DNA from: Diospyros lotus
Taxonomy: Eukaryota; Streptophyta; Magnoliopsida; Ericales; Ebenaceae
Assembly: GCF_014633365.1 (NCBI RefSeq)
Contig: NC_068350.1
Location: 25,631,680-25,695,679 of the forward strand
Direction of reading: 5' to 3'
DNA: 64,000 nt
Shown here: positions 45,035 through 56,101 of the stretch, in pieces
Layout: each line of letters starts with the position of its first letter
Numbering within the stretch: position 1 is the first letter of the stretch
The notes under the pieces: model-generated
The model's input: only the letters and a program-made list of their open reading frames with translations
Databases searched by the model: none
Told to the model about the DNA's origin: nothing
Position numbers and translations under genes: made by a program

Positions 45035-46523
45035 TGAAGGATCATGAACGACGAAACAAAGCATGCAACGGAAGCGTTTTAATCAAAACAAAACGTTCCT
45101 CGTATTGATAAGAATCTAGGAGACTTACTTTTGCGGCGGATTACCGGACGGAATGGAGCGATGGGAGCTTCTTCGCGTGGTGGAGACGACGGCTGTCCTG
45201 CTAGCCTTCGGCTCCGTCGCATCAGAACTCAAACGCACCCTTTCGATCTTCCGGAGTATGACTCGAACTCGTGGCCTCTCTTCGGTGAAGAAGAATGAAA
45301 AACAACTTAGATGAAAAAACAACCAAAGAGAGATATATATAGGGAGAACCCTAGGGTTAAAACCCTAGTGGGCCAAACCCTAATGGGCCAAGATCATTTA
45401 ATTAATATCTAATTGGGTTAGCCCAATTAATTAATTAAAAACCCTAATGAACTATTATTTTATTCTAGCCCAATGGACCATTCTGAATAAAATAATTCTC
45501 TCTCAATGTAATTCATCCAACAAGCCAAATGTATTAAAAAATACATGAGTTACATCGACCTACCCCGGGGACCAAAAGACAAATTATTCACGGCTACTAA
45601 AATGACCAAAATATCCCTGCTACCTAGTAGCTATATTTTGTCATTCTAAGTGTTCCAACTATCACCATATGGTAACACTGACCCCACGAATAATTTTGCA
45701 TATGCCATGTCTTTGACCTACTAGTGTAATGACGAAAATACCCCTCTGCGTAACACCCATCATTTAGAAAGGAATAATGTACTAACACCTTTCTAAATGA
45801 CTTCTACCATCCTTAGATCACTAGTCCAATAATCCGTGACTACTCGAATGTACTTGCTTATCACTGGGAGCTACCTAGAAGCACACACTCTTAAGTCACG
45901 TTCCCAGGGCCCTGGATTATTCGATTATTCTTGGACAATCACAAGGGGGTGAATCACAGAAACTATCTTGTATTAGTCTGTCTTAGCTAATTAGAAACCA
46001 TACTCCCAACTCAAAAGGATATTGATCTTTGATAGACCTCACCTACAATGAATCTAAGAATATAGCTCTAGGTTCACTAGACCACCAACTAATACTCAAG
46101 TATTAGAGTACTCGTCCACGTAGTAGCAGTGATAGACTAGCTCCATGATAATTAGTACTTTGTCATTAGCTTCTATCACAGGTCCACTCTATGCATTCCA
46201 AATGCGCTTGTACAATTAGAGTAAACGGACTGTTTACTGGCTAAGGCAAGCCATCCTCCATTAGGATCTATTGCACAATGATCTTATCATGATAGAATGC
46301 CCAGTTCTATCAAAAGATCAAGAGTAATATTTTCTTGCTTATTAAGTATCCATGATTCATGCCTAACTGTGAAGAACAACCCATCACATGAATCACTTAC
46401 TTAATAGCATGGACACATTTCCAACAATTAAATGCAAATAATATATGTGCCATAAACTGAATAAAAGAAACATCATTACCATAAATTAAACAAAACGTGT
46501 CTTTAGGGCATACATTTCCAACA
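45035..46523 (-). repeat. Copia-2 5' LTR
   Basis: 1489 bases, same length as the 3' LTR. TATA box with telo-boxes and site II motifs at 45333-45395. This is the LTR that would drive the element. Confidence 0.92.
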
Positions 46524-47829
46524 CTTTTATGTTCACGAGACTTATGGCCATAGGTTGGTTTGGGAACATGGTTGAAATGGTGGGTTGATGCCTTTAACCT
46601 TGAAGGGTTGTGAGGGCAAAGAAACCTAGCCACATTTGCATGCATTTGGCATCATATAATCTTGTTATGTTCATATTTATTTTGCATTGCACCCTTATTG
46701 AGCTTAATAGCTCATGAGGTTTTTACCCTCACATGTAGGTTTTGAAAGCATGGTAAAGTAAAGGCAATGGTGGAATAGCATGTGGAAGCATGGAAAGAAG
46801 ATCCAAGAATAGTGTGTAGCATATGAGGCCTATGTTGTTGTAATTGGTTCATGCCTTGTAATGTATTTGGTTGTTAATGGCTTGTTAAAGCCTAAGATCA
46901 TATGTGTATTTCATATCTTGGAAGTGTTTGATTTTATTTTAAAATGAGATATTGGCTTATGGTTTGAAGAGGCCTAAGTAAGGATGTAAATTTCTCATTT
47001 GGCATGAGTTGTAGGAAGCATCAAAGGGTTTAAATGAGATGGTTTTTGTTGAAAATGTGATGCTTTGGGATGCTAAATTTTGGAAGGAAAAATCTGAAAA
47101 TTTTTGGGTTAGAAGGGCCCAAGGAAAAAAAAAAGGGGGGGGGAATGAAGTGGCAGTAGCCGGGGCCCGCGTGTGGCCCCTAGGGGGCCACAGCGGGAGC
47201 AGCAGGCGTTGGGCCGCACGGGGGCTCGCATGGGCGGTCGCCCATGAATTTTCAAATTGATTTTGGGGCATTTCTAAATTGATTTTGGGCCCCGGAGGAA
47301 TTTTCAAAATAAAGGAACTTTTCGGGCATTTTTGAAGATAATGCCGAAATTTTGGAAAATTGAAAATTTGAGTTTTTCCTCCAAAATTGATAATCAATCA
47401 ATGAATTGATTTTAATGGTGATTTACGGAGCCCGGTAAAATTCTTGGATGGAAAAAGAATTAAATTCAAATGAGAAAATAATGATTGGGTGTCTTCATGA
47501 GATTTCTTTTTAACCAAATGCGGTGTGGTTAAAACTCAATTCTACTAGTGAATCCTAGGGTTAAGGGAAGGGAAGGATGAGCCTAGTTCCCACCTAGGGC
47601 ATTTCTTCTTGAAACATGGTCCGCCCTTCACTAAAGACCGGGCAGGTGGACAATTCGGGTAATTGTTCACGAGTAACACCCTTAAGTGGGAGCGGGGCGT
47701 TACACGTACAATAGTCCTCATTACCTTAACTAATTGATCTAGGCAACAACAACCATTCCATTACTACCTTACATACTCCTATATAACCAAGCGTCTCCTT
47801 ACGTCTCCGAGGAATCATTCCCCCTCTTT

Positions 47830-48965
47830 GAATCCCAAAGGGGGTGTTAGGACACGTTCTTCTGGTTCTTGCTCAGGTTCATCCTCTTAACTCAGGTCCA
47901 TTACATCCTTAAAGTCTGAGTGTGCCTCAATCTCTCTTAGGTCGTTAGTAAAGGCTGTCAAAGTGTTATAAGGTCCTATGACGCGAGGCTCGTTTTCTTA
48001 GTCTTGCCACTTCGGGGTCAACAGAGAGATTAGATACAATATTTGGAGATCCACTAGATAGGGAACCATCATATGGGGTGGACACTACTGCAGGATAGGG
48101 GTAGCTATGTCTAAAAAGTCTCCCAACGCATCCCATGGATGCATGTATCGCCTTTCTAGATGTGCTGTCCACCAGCCCATGATAGCACGTTGGCATTGGC
48201 TCTCCCTTATGTTTGGGTCCATTCCTGTCACCAAGAAGACTTCGTGATTAGTCACATTACACACAATATCGACGTATTCTAGAAGTAGACCCTTCTGCCA
48301 TATTTTATTTATTTCCTCAAACCCTACTCCTATTTTACACCTTAATTTATATCTTACAAGCCTTTCCATTTTACTACTTAGTTCCCTTTATACAAGACAA
48401 AATTTTCCTTCAACTACGGATCTAGTACACAATTTACATAACCATTCCGCTATTAATCCTTTATACATATTTACAATACCAAAATTTGTGTTTCCCTTTT
48501 TGACTCTCAAGACCTACTCATCCTCAGAGTCTGACATTAGGGGTGGGGTTAAGGCTCGTTCTTTTGGCTCTTGAGCAAACCCTGTAAGTAGTTGGGCGGG
48601 CTCTAACTCGGGTTTTATCTCCCCCATGGGCATGTCTTTCACATCCAAGTGAGCCTTCACTTCCCGTAACAGGGTCGTATAACCACCAGGTCATTGTAGG
48701 GTCCTTGGTTCATGAGGTTATCGACAGCTTCCTGGCATTCAGGGGCTAGCAAGGAGACTAAGTAGGCCATTTGAAGGGTAACAACATAAGGCATTTCTAT
48801 GCCAGGTGGCAGTTCCAGGATAACTGGAGTTACTATATCCAGGAAGGTTCCTAGAGTCTCCCATGGCATCATATATCGACCACCTAATAGTGTGGTCCAC
48901 TAACCCATGACTGCCCGTTGGTTCTGGAATTCCACTATGTCAGCATCCATACCTGTCGCAACACC
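47830..48965 (-). pseudogene. Gypsy-2 pre-gag ORF, tandemly duplicated
   Basis: Between the 5' LTR and gag, on minus, two related coding-like units occur about 731 bases apart. Unit b (about 48960-48530) reads TGMDADIVEFQNQRAVMG, RYMMPWETLGTFLDIVTPV, then QEPKERALTPPL. Unit a (about 48229-47835) reads TGMDPNIRESQCQRAIMG, RYMHPWDALGDFLDIATPI, then QEPEERVLTPP. Similarity at protein level with changed codons suggests an old duplication once under coding selection. Open pieces are 48872-48657, 48369-48085 and 48196-47966; stops break each unit. I do not recognise the protein. The segment 47705-47830 and the spacer 48236-48530 show nothing else. Confidence 0.55.
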
Positions 48966-49001
48966 TTAAGTCAGTCGAATTCTAACTAAGACCATAAATC
49001 T

Positions 49002-49014
49002 GGCTTTGATACCA
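49002..49014 (-). other. Gypsy-2 primer binding site (tRNA-Met type)
   Basis: Minus TGGTATCAAAGCC, three bases from the LTR edge at 49018. Confidence 0.85.
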
Positions 49015-49017
49015 ACT

Positions 49018-50674
49018 TGTAACACCCCTGCTTCTATAACCAAGAGGCTCATAAACATATCTGGGGTGTTAAAGGAATCTTGATATACGAAAGCTAGGAT
49101 CGAACCTAAAGGGGTAGGATTCCTACTAGTTACATATATAACTTGCGTACAACACTTGTAATACAACCACAAAATATAAGGTCCAGTACATACTTTAATT
49201 AAAGTAATTCTAGGTACCATTCATATTACAACAAGTAGCTTGCACATAGTATTGGAAACTAAAGTACAAGATCTAAACATCTACCATCTTCTTGCCTTTT
49301 CCAAAACTCGAGCTCAGGGTACTTGTAAAGTCAGACTTACCTGGGATGTCGAATATCCCAGTAGTATGAATACTCAAGTTAGATAGCTATATCTAAGTGA
49401 GGTGGTTCATGAAGTGAAGAAACAAATGCATGAACAAGCTAAAAATAATGATGAGATGTTATGTAGTTTCTCCCCCTCTGTGGAAGCCCATGCCAGGGTG
49501 TTGCAATCACCCCTACACCGACATGTCCAACACACCAAATCCATTTCACGGTCCCCGACATACATGTTAGCCCCCTGAACTTGCCACAACCATAAATGTA
49601 ACGAAGCACAATGAACATAAGAAAATTATGCATGAAACATAAGGAAAAGTGAGATACAACCACAAGCCTCACACAAATGTAAGAAAACATGATCAATGTC
49701 TATCAAATAAATGCATAAACCACTCACCATAGCTTCTCACTTTTCGGTTGCACAAATTTAATGCCAAACGTCGCTCTAAGTGAACTATTCTATAAAAACT
49801 GAGACCTTTTTTAGCCGAACCTAAAATATTTTTAGATAGGTAAGTAGCCACTAAAAATAGGAGGTTGCATGAAAAATTTCAAGCCTGGAAGGCCTCTCAT
49901 GTGACCACATGCACGGCCACAACGGGCTACCACACGCCTGGACGCGTAGCCCTGCTGGGCACGTGTGGCGCATGCGCCGCACGGACTTTGGACCTCGAAA
50001 ATTAAAACGGCCATAACTCTTTCATTTTAACTCCGATTCGAGTGTTGTTTGAACCTATGGACTTCTATTTTGACGCTCTACGTGATTACAGAAAAAAATG
50101 AGCTTACCTTGCAGATTTGGTGACTATTTGCATGGATTTCGAGGCAGGCCCGTATCTTCGGCGGCTTGCTTTCGGCTTCCACTTGGGCAGAGTTTCCTTC
50201 CCTTCTTTCTAGCAGAGTTTCCCCTCTTTTATATGCTACCTACCCCTTCAAAGTGGTGCCCAAAAGCTTGGAAAATGGTTAGTATATATAGGCACCTTAA
50301 ACCAATGAGAGCTTGTCACTTGGCTCCATGGATTTGTGCCATTTGTCTTCCTAATTATGAGAGTCCCCTTCTCTTGACAAGTGTCTCTTAAGATTGGTGA
50401 TTAATCATTACTTTTGATTTTTATTTCCAAAGAGCAAATGAAGGGTTTCCATGTGTCCCAAGCTTGATTTAATTTGGGTTTGAAATCCATAGCCACTTTT
50501 GATAACTTTTGGAATCTAAAGTTAGTTTTAATAGAACTTTGAAGTCCATTGCACTTAGGTCCTCTAAAGATCCTTGAATCTCACAAATTCCCGAGTCTTC
50601 GAGAACCTAAAGAAAAATCGAGACAATGCTTCATTTAATTAATGGAAATAGCTTACAAATTTTCGTGTATTACA
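49018..50674 (-). repeat. Gypsy-2 5' LTR (complete, 1657 bases)
   Basis: Plus reading TGTAACACCCCTGCTTC to TTTCGTGTATTACA. Aligns with the truncated 3' LTR at 10949-12326. Contains the CGGCCATAACTCTTTCATTT stretch near 50007 and a GC-rich patch at 49895-49985. Divergence from its partner is clearly higher than in Copia-2 or Copia-3, so it is older. Confidence 0.9.
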
Positions 50675-51489
50675 CTTCTTGTCTTCAAAGAACTGATATA
50701 TACACCAAGAAATAGAATTTTGACTAATTATAACCGTTAGAGACAAGATAAAAAAAGTAGGTTTCGAAACACATATTATTGGTTATGAAACAACACATTT
50801 TTACACAGGTCTCGAAACATACATATCATGTTTCGAAACATCCAGCCTTTATAGCTGGATATGCACCAAGAGATAGAATGATTGGAAGACATCTTTTAAA
50901 AACAAAATGATTTTGTATTATTCTCCACTTACAAAATATTTTAAATTAAAATATCAGGGTATGTAGATTCAATCAAAAACTGACTTTTAAAAATAGATTT
51001 TGATTTAAAGTACAGAAGCATGCTAGTTTTTCAAATATTCTTCTGTCAGAATCAGATGTTTTGAAACATGCTATGAAGGTTTCGAAACATACTTTAAAAC
51101 CATATTTCAAAACATGTTGAACAAAGTTTTTAAATGCTCTGTTGACAAAGATGATTGAGGTTTCGAAACATATGCTTAGTTTTCAATCAAGTTTCAAAAT
51201 ACAACTTATAAACTTATCAAACATTTGTAACCTTATCAAAAAACATTTTGAAACATGTATAAAAACATGGCAGAATGATGTTTCAAAACATGGAAAGATG
51301 GTTTCGAAACATGATGCATGAATTTTGAGATTTTCAAACATTTGAACATTCGCGCCAAAACACTAGTCATGCATGTTTCGAAATATGAAAAACTTATTTC
51401 AAAATATGAGATTTTGATAAAGATTTTTCATTCTAAGGTTGGTTTTTCATCAAACACATTTTCTTATATATCAAAAATATGATACAACA
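50675..51489 (-). repeat. Copia-1 5' LTR, U3-side part
   Basis: Resumes at 50680 after the CTTCT duplication and aligns with 2511-3318 of the intact LTR. Has the TATA-like box at 50695-50703 and the palindrome array at about 50760-51405. Relative to the other LTR it lacks one stretch with a palindrome pair near 51170 (compare 2995-3020) and has several TTCGAA cores changed to TTCAAA or TTTGAA. Confidence 0.9.
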
Positions 51490-52840
51490 ACTACCTCCGC
51501 CTAGGAAAATCGAGTTCTCAATTGAACTAGTACCAAGGACCCAACCAATATCAATCCCATCATACCCGATGGCTCCGACGAAGATGAAGGAATTAAAGAG
51601 TCAGCTTTAGGAATTGACCGATAAGGGATTTATCAGGCCAAGTACGTCGTTGTGGGGCGGGGCAATATTGTTTGTAAAGAAGAAAGATGGTAGTCTGAGG
51701 ATGTGCATTGACTACCATTAATTAAACAAGGCCACGATCAAGAATAAATACCTGCTCCCGAGAATTGATGAGTTATTTGATCAATTGCAGGGAGCGAAGG
51801 TATTCTAAAAAATTTATTTAAGATCTAGATACTATCAATTGAGAATCAAGCCGGATGATATTCTGAAGGCGTCATTTTGATCAAGATATTGCCATTTTGA
51901 GTATTTGGTAATGTCGTTTGGATTAACGAACACTCCAACATCATTTATGGACCTCATGAATAGGTGTTCAGACCCTACTTAGATCGATACATGATCGTAT
52001 TTATAAATGATATATTGGTGTATTCCTCGAATAAGAGTGAACATGAGGAGCACTTGAAAATAGTGTTAGAAACTCTCAGGAAACATCAATTGTATGCCAA
52101 ATTCTCAAAGTGCGAGTTCTAACTATCCCAAGTTGAGTTTCTTGGGCATGTGATCTAGGCTGAAGAGATCTCAGTGAATCTAGCCAAGATTGAGGCTGTT
52201 CAGGGATGAAAGTAGCCAACGTGCGTGATTGAGGTGCGAAACTTTTTGGGATTGGCAAGCTACTATCAAAGATTCATAGAAGGGTTTTTGAAGATAGCCG
52301 CACCTATGACGAACCCTCATACGGAAAGAGGCCAAGTTCAAATGGGCTGCCAAGTGCAAGGAAATCTTTAAGGAGCTCGAGGGCAGGCTGACCTCGACAC
52401 TTGTTCTTACACTGCCTAGTGGGCCAGGTGGATATGTTGGGTACACAGATGCCTCAAAGATAGGCTTGGGTTGAGTATTAATGCAACATGGTCGAGTGAT
52501 CGCGTATGGGTCATGACAGTTGAAGAGGAACGCGATAAACTACTCGACTCATGATCTAGAATTAGCCGTCGTGATATATGCTTTAAAGTTGTGGAGGTAC
52601 TACCTATATGGTGAAACCTTTGAGGTGTTCACAGACCACAAGAGCCTGAAATATGTGTTCTCTCAAAAAGAGTTGAACCTTAGGCAGTAATAGTGGATGG
52701 AGTTTCTCAAGGACTACGATTGCACCATTCAATATCACCCGGGCTGTGCCAATGTGGTGGCTGATGCTTTGAGTAGGAATATGCCTATTTTTATGGCCAG
52801 GTTGATGGCCCATGAGTGGCAAATGTTAGAGGCTTTTAGG
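51490..52840 (+). pseudogene. Gypsy-1 reverse transcriptase and RNase H
   Basis: RT runs from the linker (FSIELVPRTQPISIPSY) through [31 protein letters not shown] and [11 protein letters not shown]. The catalytic motif is FIND (codons 52000-52011), Asp to Asn. RNase H pieces follow: NFLGLASYYQRF-like at about 52240, YTDASK near 52442, [13 protein letters not shown] near 52660, then VVADALSRN near 52765. At least ten in-frame stops are visible, such as the triple change at 52685-52696 where Gypsy-2 has RQRRW. It is dead. Confidence 0.85.
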
Positions 52841-54321
52841 CAACTAACAGTGAGTGTAGTGCCGAAGGAATCATCCATCCTTATTGTTGGCATGGTAGTC
52901 CAGTTGGACTTAGTGAACGAAATACGAGAGGCATACGTGGATGATAAACAAATATATCTATGGGTAGATGAGCATGGTCAGCCTAAGAAATCTGATTTTG
53001 AGATACATGATGGTATACTCATATTTTGGGGAAGAATGTATGTTCCCAACCAAAAGGACTTGAGACAAAGAATTTTAAACGAAGCCCATAGGACTCGATA
53101 TACAGTGCACCCAAGAGCCATGAAGATGTATAGAGAACTTTGAGAAGTCTACTGGTGGTCGAGGATGAAGGTAAGTGTGGCAAGAAAGGTAGCTCAGTGA
53201 GACACATGCCAGAGAGTAAAGATCAAGCACCAGAAACCGACAGGGCTAATGAAACCTGTAGACATTCTAGAATGGAAATGGGAGCATGTCACGATGGATT
53301 TTATGACAAGGTTTCCTAGGAGTCATTAAGGAAACGATGCGATTTGGGTCATCATAGATAGGCTAACAAAGTTAGCATAATGTTTGCCTACGTGGATGGA
53401 TAGGTCGATTCAAAAATTTGTTGAACAATATATTAGAGAAATAATTAGACTTCATGGCACACCAGTGAGTATAGTCTCTAATTGGGACCTGAGGTTTAAC
53501 TCAAGATTTTGGGGAAGCTTATAGGAGTACATGGAACACAACTAAATCTTAATATGGCTTATCACCCACAAACTGAAGGGCAATCTGAGAGAACCATTTA
53601 GACACTTGAGGACATGTTAAGGTCTTATGCCCTAGACTTAGAGGGTAACTGGGAAGAACACATGCCGTTGGTAGAGTTTGCTTATAACAACAGCTACTAT
53701 AGCAGTATAGGAATGACACCTTATGAGGCTCTGTATGGGAGAAAATGTCACTTTCCTATCTATTGGACTGAGGTAGGAGAGAGGCAAATATTAGGGCCTG
53801 AGCTGGTGCAACAAATGACAGAAAAGATCTAATAGATTCAAGAGAGAATCCGAACTGCTCAAAGTTAACAAAAGTCTTATACGGACAAAAGAAGACAGGA
53901 TTTGGAATTTGAGGTGGGAGATCATGTGTATCTAAAGGTATTACCTCAGCATTTGGCGACTCAAGGGAAGAAGAAAGGTAAGTTGAGACCTCGGTTTATA
54001 GGACTCTATCCGTAATAGGGTAAGTTGAACCACTGGCTTATCATTTAGAACTTCCACCTAGCTTGTCCAACTTCCATGACATTTTTCATATATCTCAACT
54101 TCGAAGGCATATACTGGACCCGACCTAGGAAATTCAAGTAGAAATGATCGAGCTAAGAGACAATTTGACTTATCCAGAGTCACCCAGACGGATCTTGGAT
54201 CGTTGCAACCAAGCTTTGAGAATAAAATCATTCCGTTGGTAAAGATTCAGTGGAGAAATCACACCAATGAAGAAGCTACGTGGGAGCTCGAGGATACAGT
54301 TAGGAAAAAATATCCCCAATT
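52841..54321 (+). pseudogene. Gypsy-1 integrase and chromodomain
   Basis: An open frame 52697-53143 carries the RNase H end into the integrase zinc region (LRQRILNEAHRTRYTVHPRAMKMYREL, seen in short pieces). Core motifs follow with stops: MDFMTRFPRS near 53292, then an open piece 53614-53832 with PLVEFAYNNSYYSSIGMTPY. After a linker (VGDHVYLKVLP near 53918) the C-terminus is a chromodomain: IPLVKIQWRNHTNEEATWE and ELEDTVRKKYPQF (54225-54321). Chromodomains steer integration toward marked chromatin and define chromoviruses. The frame ends inside the LTR start. Confidence 0.82.
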
Positions 54322-56001
54322 TGTAACACCGCACTTTCTCGGGCATTTTTATAACTTGGGAATCTTGAGAAATTCTTTTTATATATATATATATAACTCA
54401 ACATAATATAACTCCTAAAATTTCCACCTACCTACCTAGCATTGAAAAGCATTATACACCAAATAAGCTAGACTAGGCATTCATAAATAGTGGAAGCAAT
54501 GATCAAACCTAACCTCTCAACATTGATAATAAATTAGTTCTTACACCATGGACTTTCAAAAACGTTCAGAGTTCAAGTAGCAGAAATTTAAATACATCAC
54601 TTTCATAATCAAATACATTATGCACTTAACAAGTGCCGTCACATACATCTTCCGCATTTACATCTACCATAACAACATCTGGGACGTTTGAATATTCTAG
54701 GGAAAAACCCAAGTTAGATGATGAATCATTTAAGTAAGGGAACAATAAACATATCTTGTGCATGGATGCAATTATGCAAAATGTCTTATTCCTTATCTTA
54801 GTTTGAGTCAACCGCACCTAACTGTTGCTCCCCATTTTTACAGCCTCCTTACAAGGCTGAGATGTATGGGTGAACCCTTGGTAGAGCAACGGTGCTAGTC
54901 CATAATCCCAAACCCTTATGCAATGTATGATCAATAATATCATCGTGAACACATGCATATTTCATCATCAATACATGTAAATGCAATCTACATGACATAT
55001 TGACATCAATACATGACAACATGTTAAAACCATTTACATTAAATTTGAGTTTGGTAATTAAATTCAGTTGAGAAGTACCCCTTACCTTTTACAAAGTTTG
55101 AAAAAATCTCGAAAAGCGTGTACCATCTCGATTTTCATGCCAAATCTAAAAAATAGTACCAACTACTTCACATCAAGTCCCAAAGCACCCTATCCAATAT
55201 ATTTATTTAAATAATCATGAAAACCTATTTTTTCATAATTTGTTTACCTTTTTTTCTCTATTTTTCTCCAATTTTCTTCTCTAGTATTTCAAAATAAATG
55301 CCCAAATTAATATTTTTCAAATATTTTTACATGAAAATTCCTAAAATTAAATTTGGAAAATATTGAAAAAAATTCAGAAAAACCTGATTGGCCACGCGCC
55401 TACACGTGCTAGGGCGAGTGGCTGCGTGTGAGCTTCACGCGTCGGTCATCTTCCCCAGCATCGACGATGAATCCGAAAACACGGCCTTGAAGCCCTTTTC
55501 AAGTTGATGGTGAGGGTATGCTCCGATGCTCGAAAGGAGGTCCGGAGGAGCCCCGATTGACCGGTTATAGGTTTGGCCAAACCGTCCCGCCTCCCTTTTC
55601 CGACGAAGCCTCGAAACCCCCCTCAAATGGCTACCAAAATGCCTCAAATTCTCCAGAAAAGATCCTTAACTCATGGGCAACAAAAGCCCTTTATTTTCAT
55701 CCATTAATTCGTTTAAAAATAGGGTCGATTTGAAGCTCAAAACTTGCAAAACCCTAAGCCACTACATCCTCTATTTATACTCAAATTCGACCCATAAAAT
55801 GACTAATTTCGCATAACCCAAAGCCACTAGTGTCTTCTCTTGCCCTAGATCTGTCCAAAACGCATCAAAAGTTGCCCCAAAGGTTGATTTACAGTGGGGA
55901 AATTTTTTTAGCCATTTTGGTTGAATTTTATCCATTTTAATCATCTTTGTCGGTCATAGATCCCTCTATAAGCCAAGCTCCAGGGTCCCTTAGACCTTTA
56001 C
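54322..56001 (+). repeat. Gypsy-1 3' LTR, truncated by scaffold gap
   Basis: Begins TGTAACACCGCACTTTCTCG right after the chromodomain, preceded by the purine run AGGAAAAAA. It includes an AT repeat (54380-54395) and a GC-richer patch (55388-55445, ACGCGCCTACACGTG) similar in placement to those of the other Gypsy LTRs. No gene; open frames at 55435-55733 overlap on both strands without domains. The end is lost in the gap. Confidence 0.75.
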
Positions 56002-56101
56002 NNNNNNNNNNNNNNNNNNNNNNNNNNNNNNNNNNNNNNNNNNNNNNNNNNNNNNNNNNNNNNNNNNNNNNNNNNNNNNNNNNNNNNNNNNNNNNNNNNN
56101 N
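56002..56101. other. Assembly gap, exactly 100 N
   Basis: A round 100-base run of N is the usual placeholder for a join of unknown size, so order and distance across it are not sequence-supported. Confidence 0.97.

Larger units (their letters stand above)
23751..46523 (-). mobile_element. Copia-2, young Ty1/Copia with open coding frame, split by Copia-3
   Basis: LTRs of 1489 bases each (23751-25239 and 45035-46523), ends TGAAGGATC and TTCCAACA, perfect CTTTT duplications (23746-23750, 46524-46528). Primer site at 45020-45032 and polypurine tract at 25240-25250 place transcription on minus. By eye I count about 14 differences between the LTRs, under 1 percent, so insertion was recent. Coding sequence is open in two halves separated only by Copia-3 and its AAGGA duplication; the frame is kept across the site. 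It was probably autonomous until Copia-3 landed in it. Confidence 0.92.
22483..47704 (+). mobile_element. Solo LTR-B (about 2.44 kb), interrupted by Copia-2
   Basis: Pieces 22483-23750 and 46524-47704. Starts TGTAACACCCAGTAATCC, ends GAGCGGGGCGTTACA, flanked by perfect CGTAC duplications (22478-22482, 47705-47709). Same family as LTR-A but opposite orientation. No internal sequence, so a solo LTR. A GC-rich patch lies at 47155-47240 beside poly-A and poly-G runs (47128-47143), matching the patch in LTR-A. Nothing coding is visible in either piece. Confidence 0.87.
10949..50674 (-). mobile_element. Gypsy-2, Ty3/Gypsy chromovirus inserted in Copia-1 LTR
   Basis: Minus-strand element with LTR ends TGTAACACC and GTATTACA (plus reading) and perfect CTTCT duplications at 10944-10948 and 50675-50679. 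Order on minus: 5' LTR 49018-50674, primer site, duplicated pre-gag ORF, gag, protease, RT, RNase H, integrase, truncated 3' LTR. Two solo LTRs (A and B) interrupt it. The gag start MVNTRRTR and Gypsy domain order suggest a Tekay-like chromovirus; the chromodomain itself is lost in the deletion at 12326/12327. Stops and frameshifts throughout make it inactive. Confidence 0.88.
1707..51489 (-). mobile_element. Copia-1, Sirevirus-like Ty1/Copia, interrupted in its 5' LTR
   Basis: A minus-strand Copia: 3' LTR 1707-3318, polypurine tract, env-like ORF, RT/RNase H, integrase/protease, gag, primer site at 10165-10176, and a 5' LTR starting at 10179 that resumes at 50680 after the Gypsy-2 insertion. 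LTR ends are TGTTAG and CAACA read on plus. Target duplication is ACTAT/ACTAC (one mismatch). The Sirevirus-like assignment rests on the gag coiled-coil region, the RT sequence type, the extra ORF after pol and the multiplied polypurine tracts. Own length without the nest is about 10 kb, normal for this group. Frameshifts and stops in most domains make it non-functional. Confidence 0.88.
958..56001 (+). mobile_element. Gypsy-1, outermost Ty3/Gypsy chromovirus, split and decayed
   Basis: Two collinear pieces form one plus-strand element: gag end, protease and RT start at 966-1706, then RT, RNase H, integrase, chromodomain and 3' LTR at 51490-56001. Everything between belongs to the nested Copia-1. 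Removing Copia-1 and one copy of its near-perfect 5-base duplication (ACTAT at 1702, ACTAC at 51490) restores the reading frame exactly at the protease/RT linker. The 5' LTR and most of gag are outside the window or replaced by the repeat at 1-957; the 3' LTR runs into the scaffold gap. Many in-frame stops show it is long dead. Confidence 0.85.

Noticed and set aside
14912..47704. LTR-A and LTR-B as terminal inverted repeats of one giant DNA transposon
   Set aside because: Each has its own, different 5-base duplication, and Gypsy-2 reads through both sites in frame. They are two independent LTR insertions.
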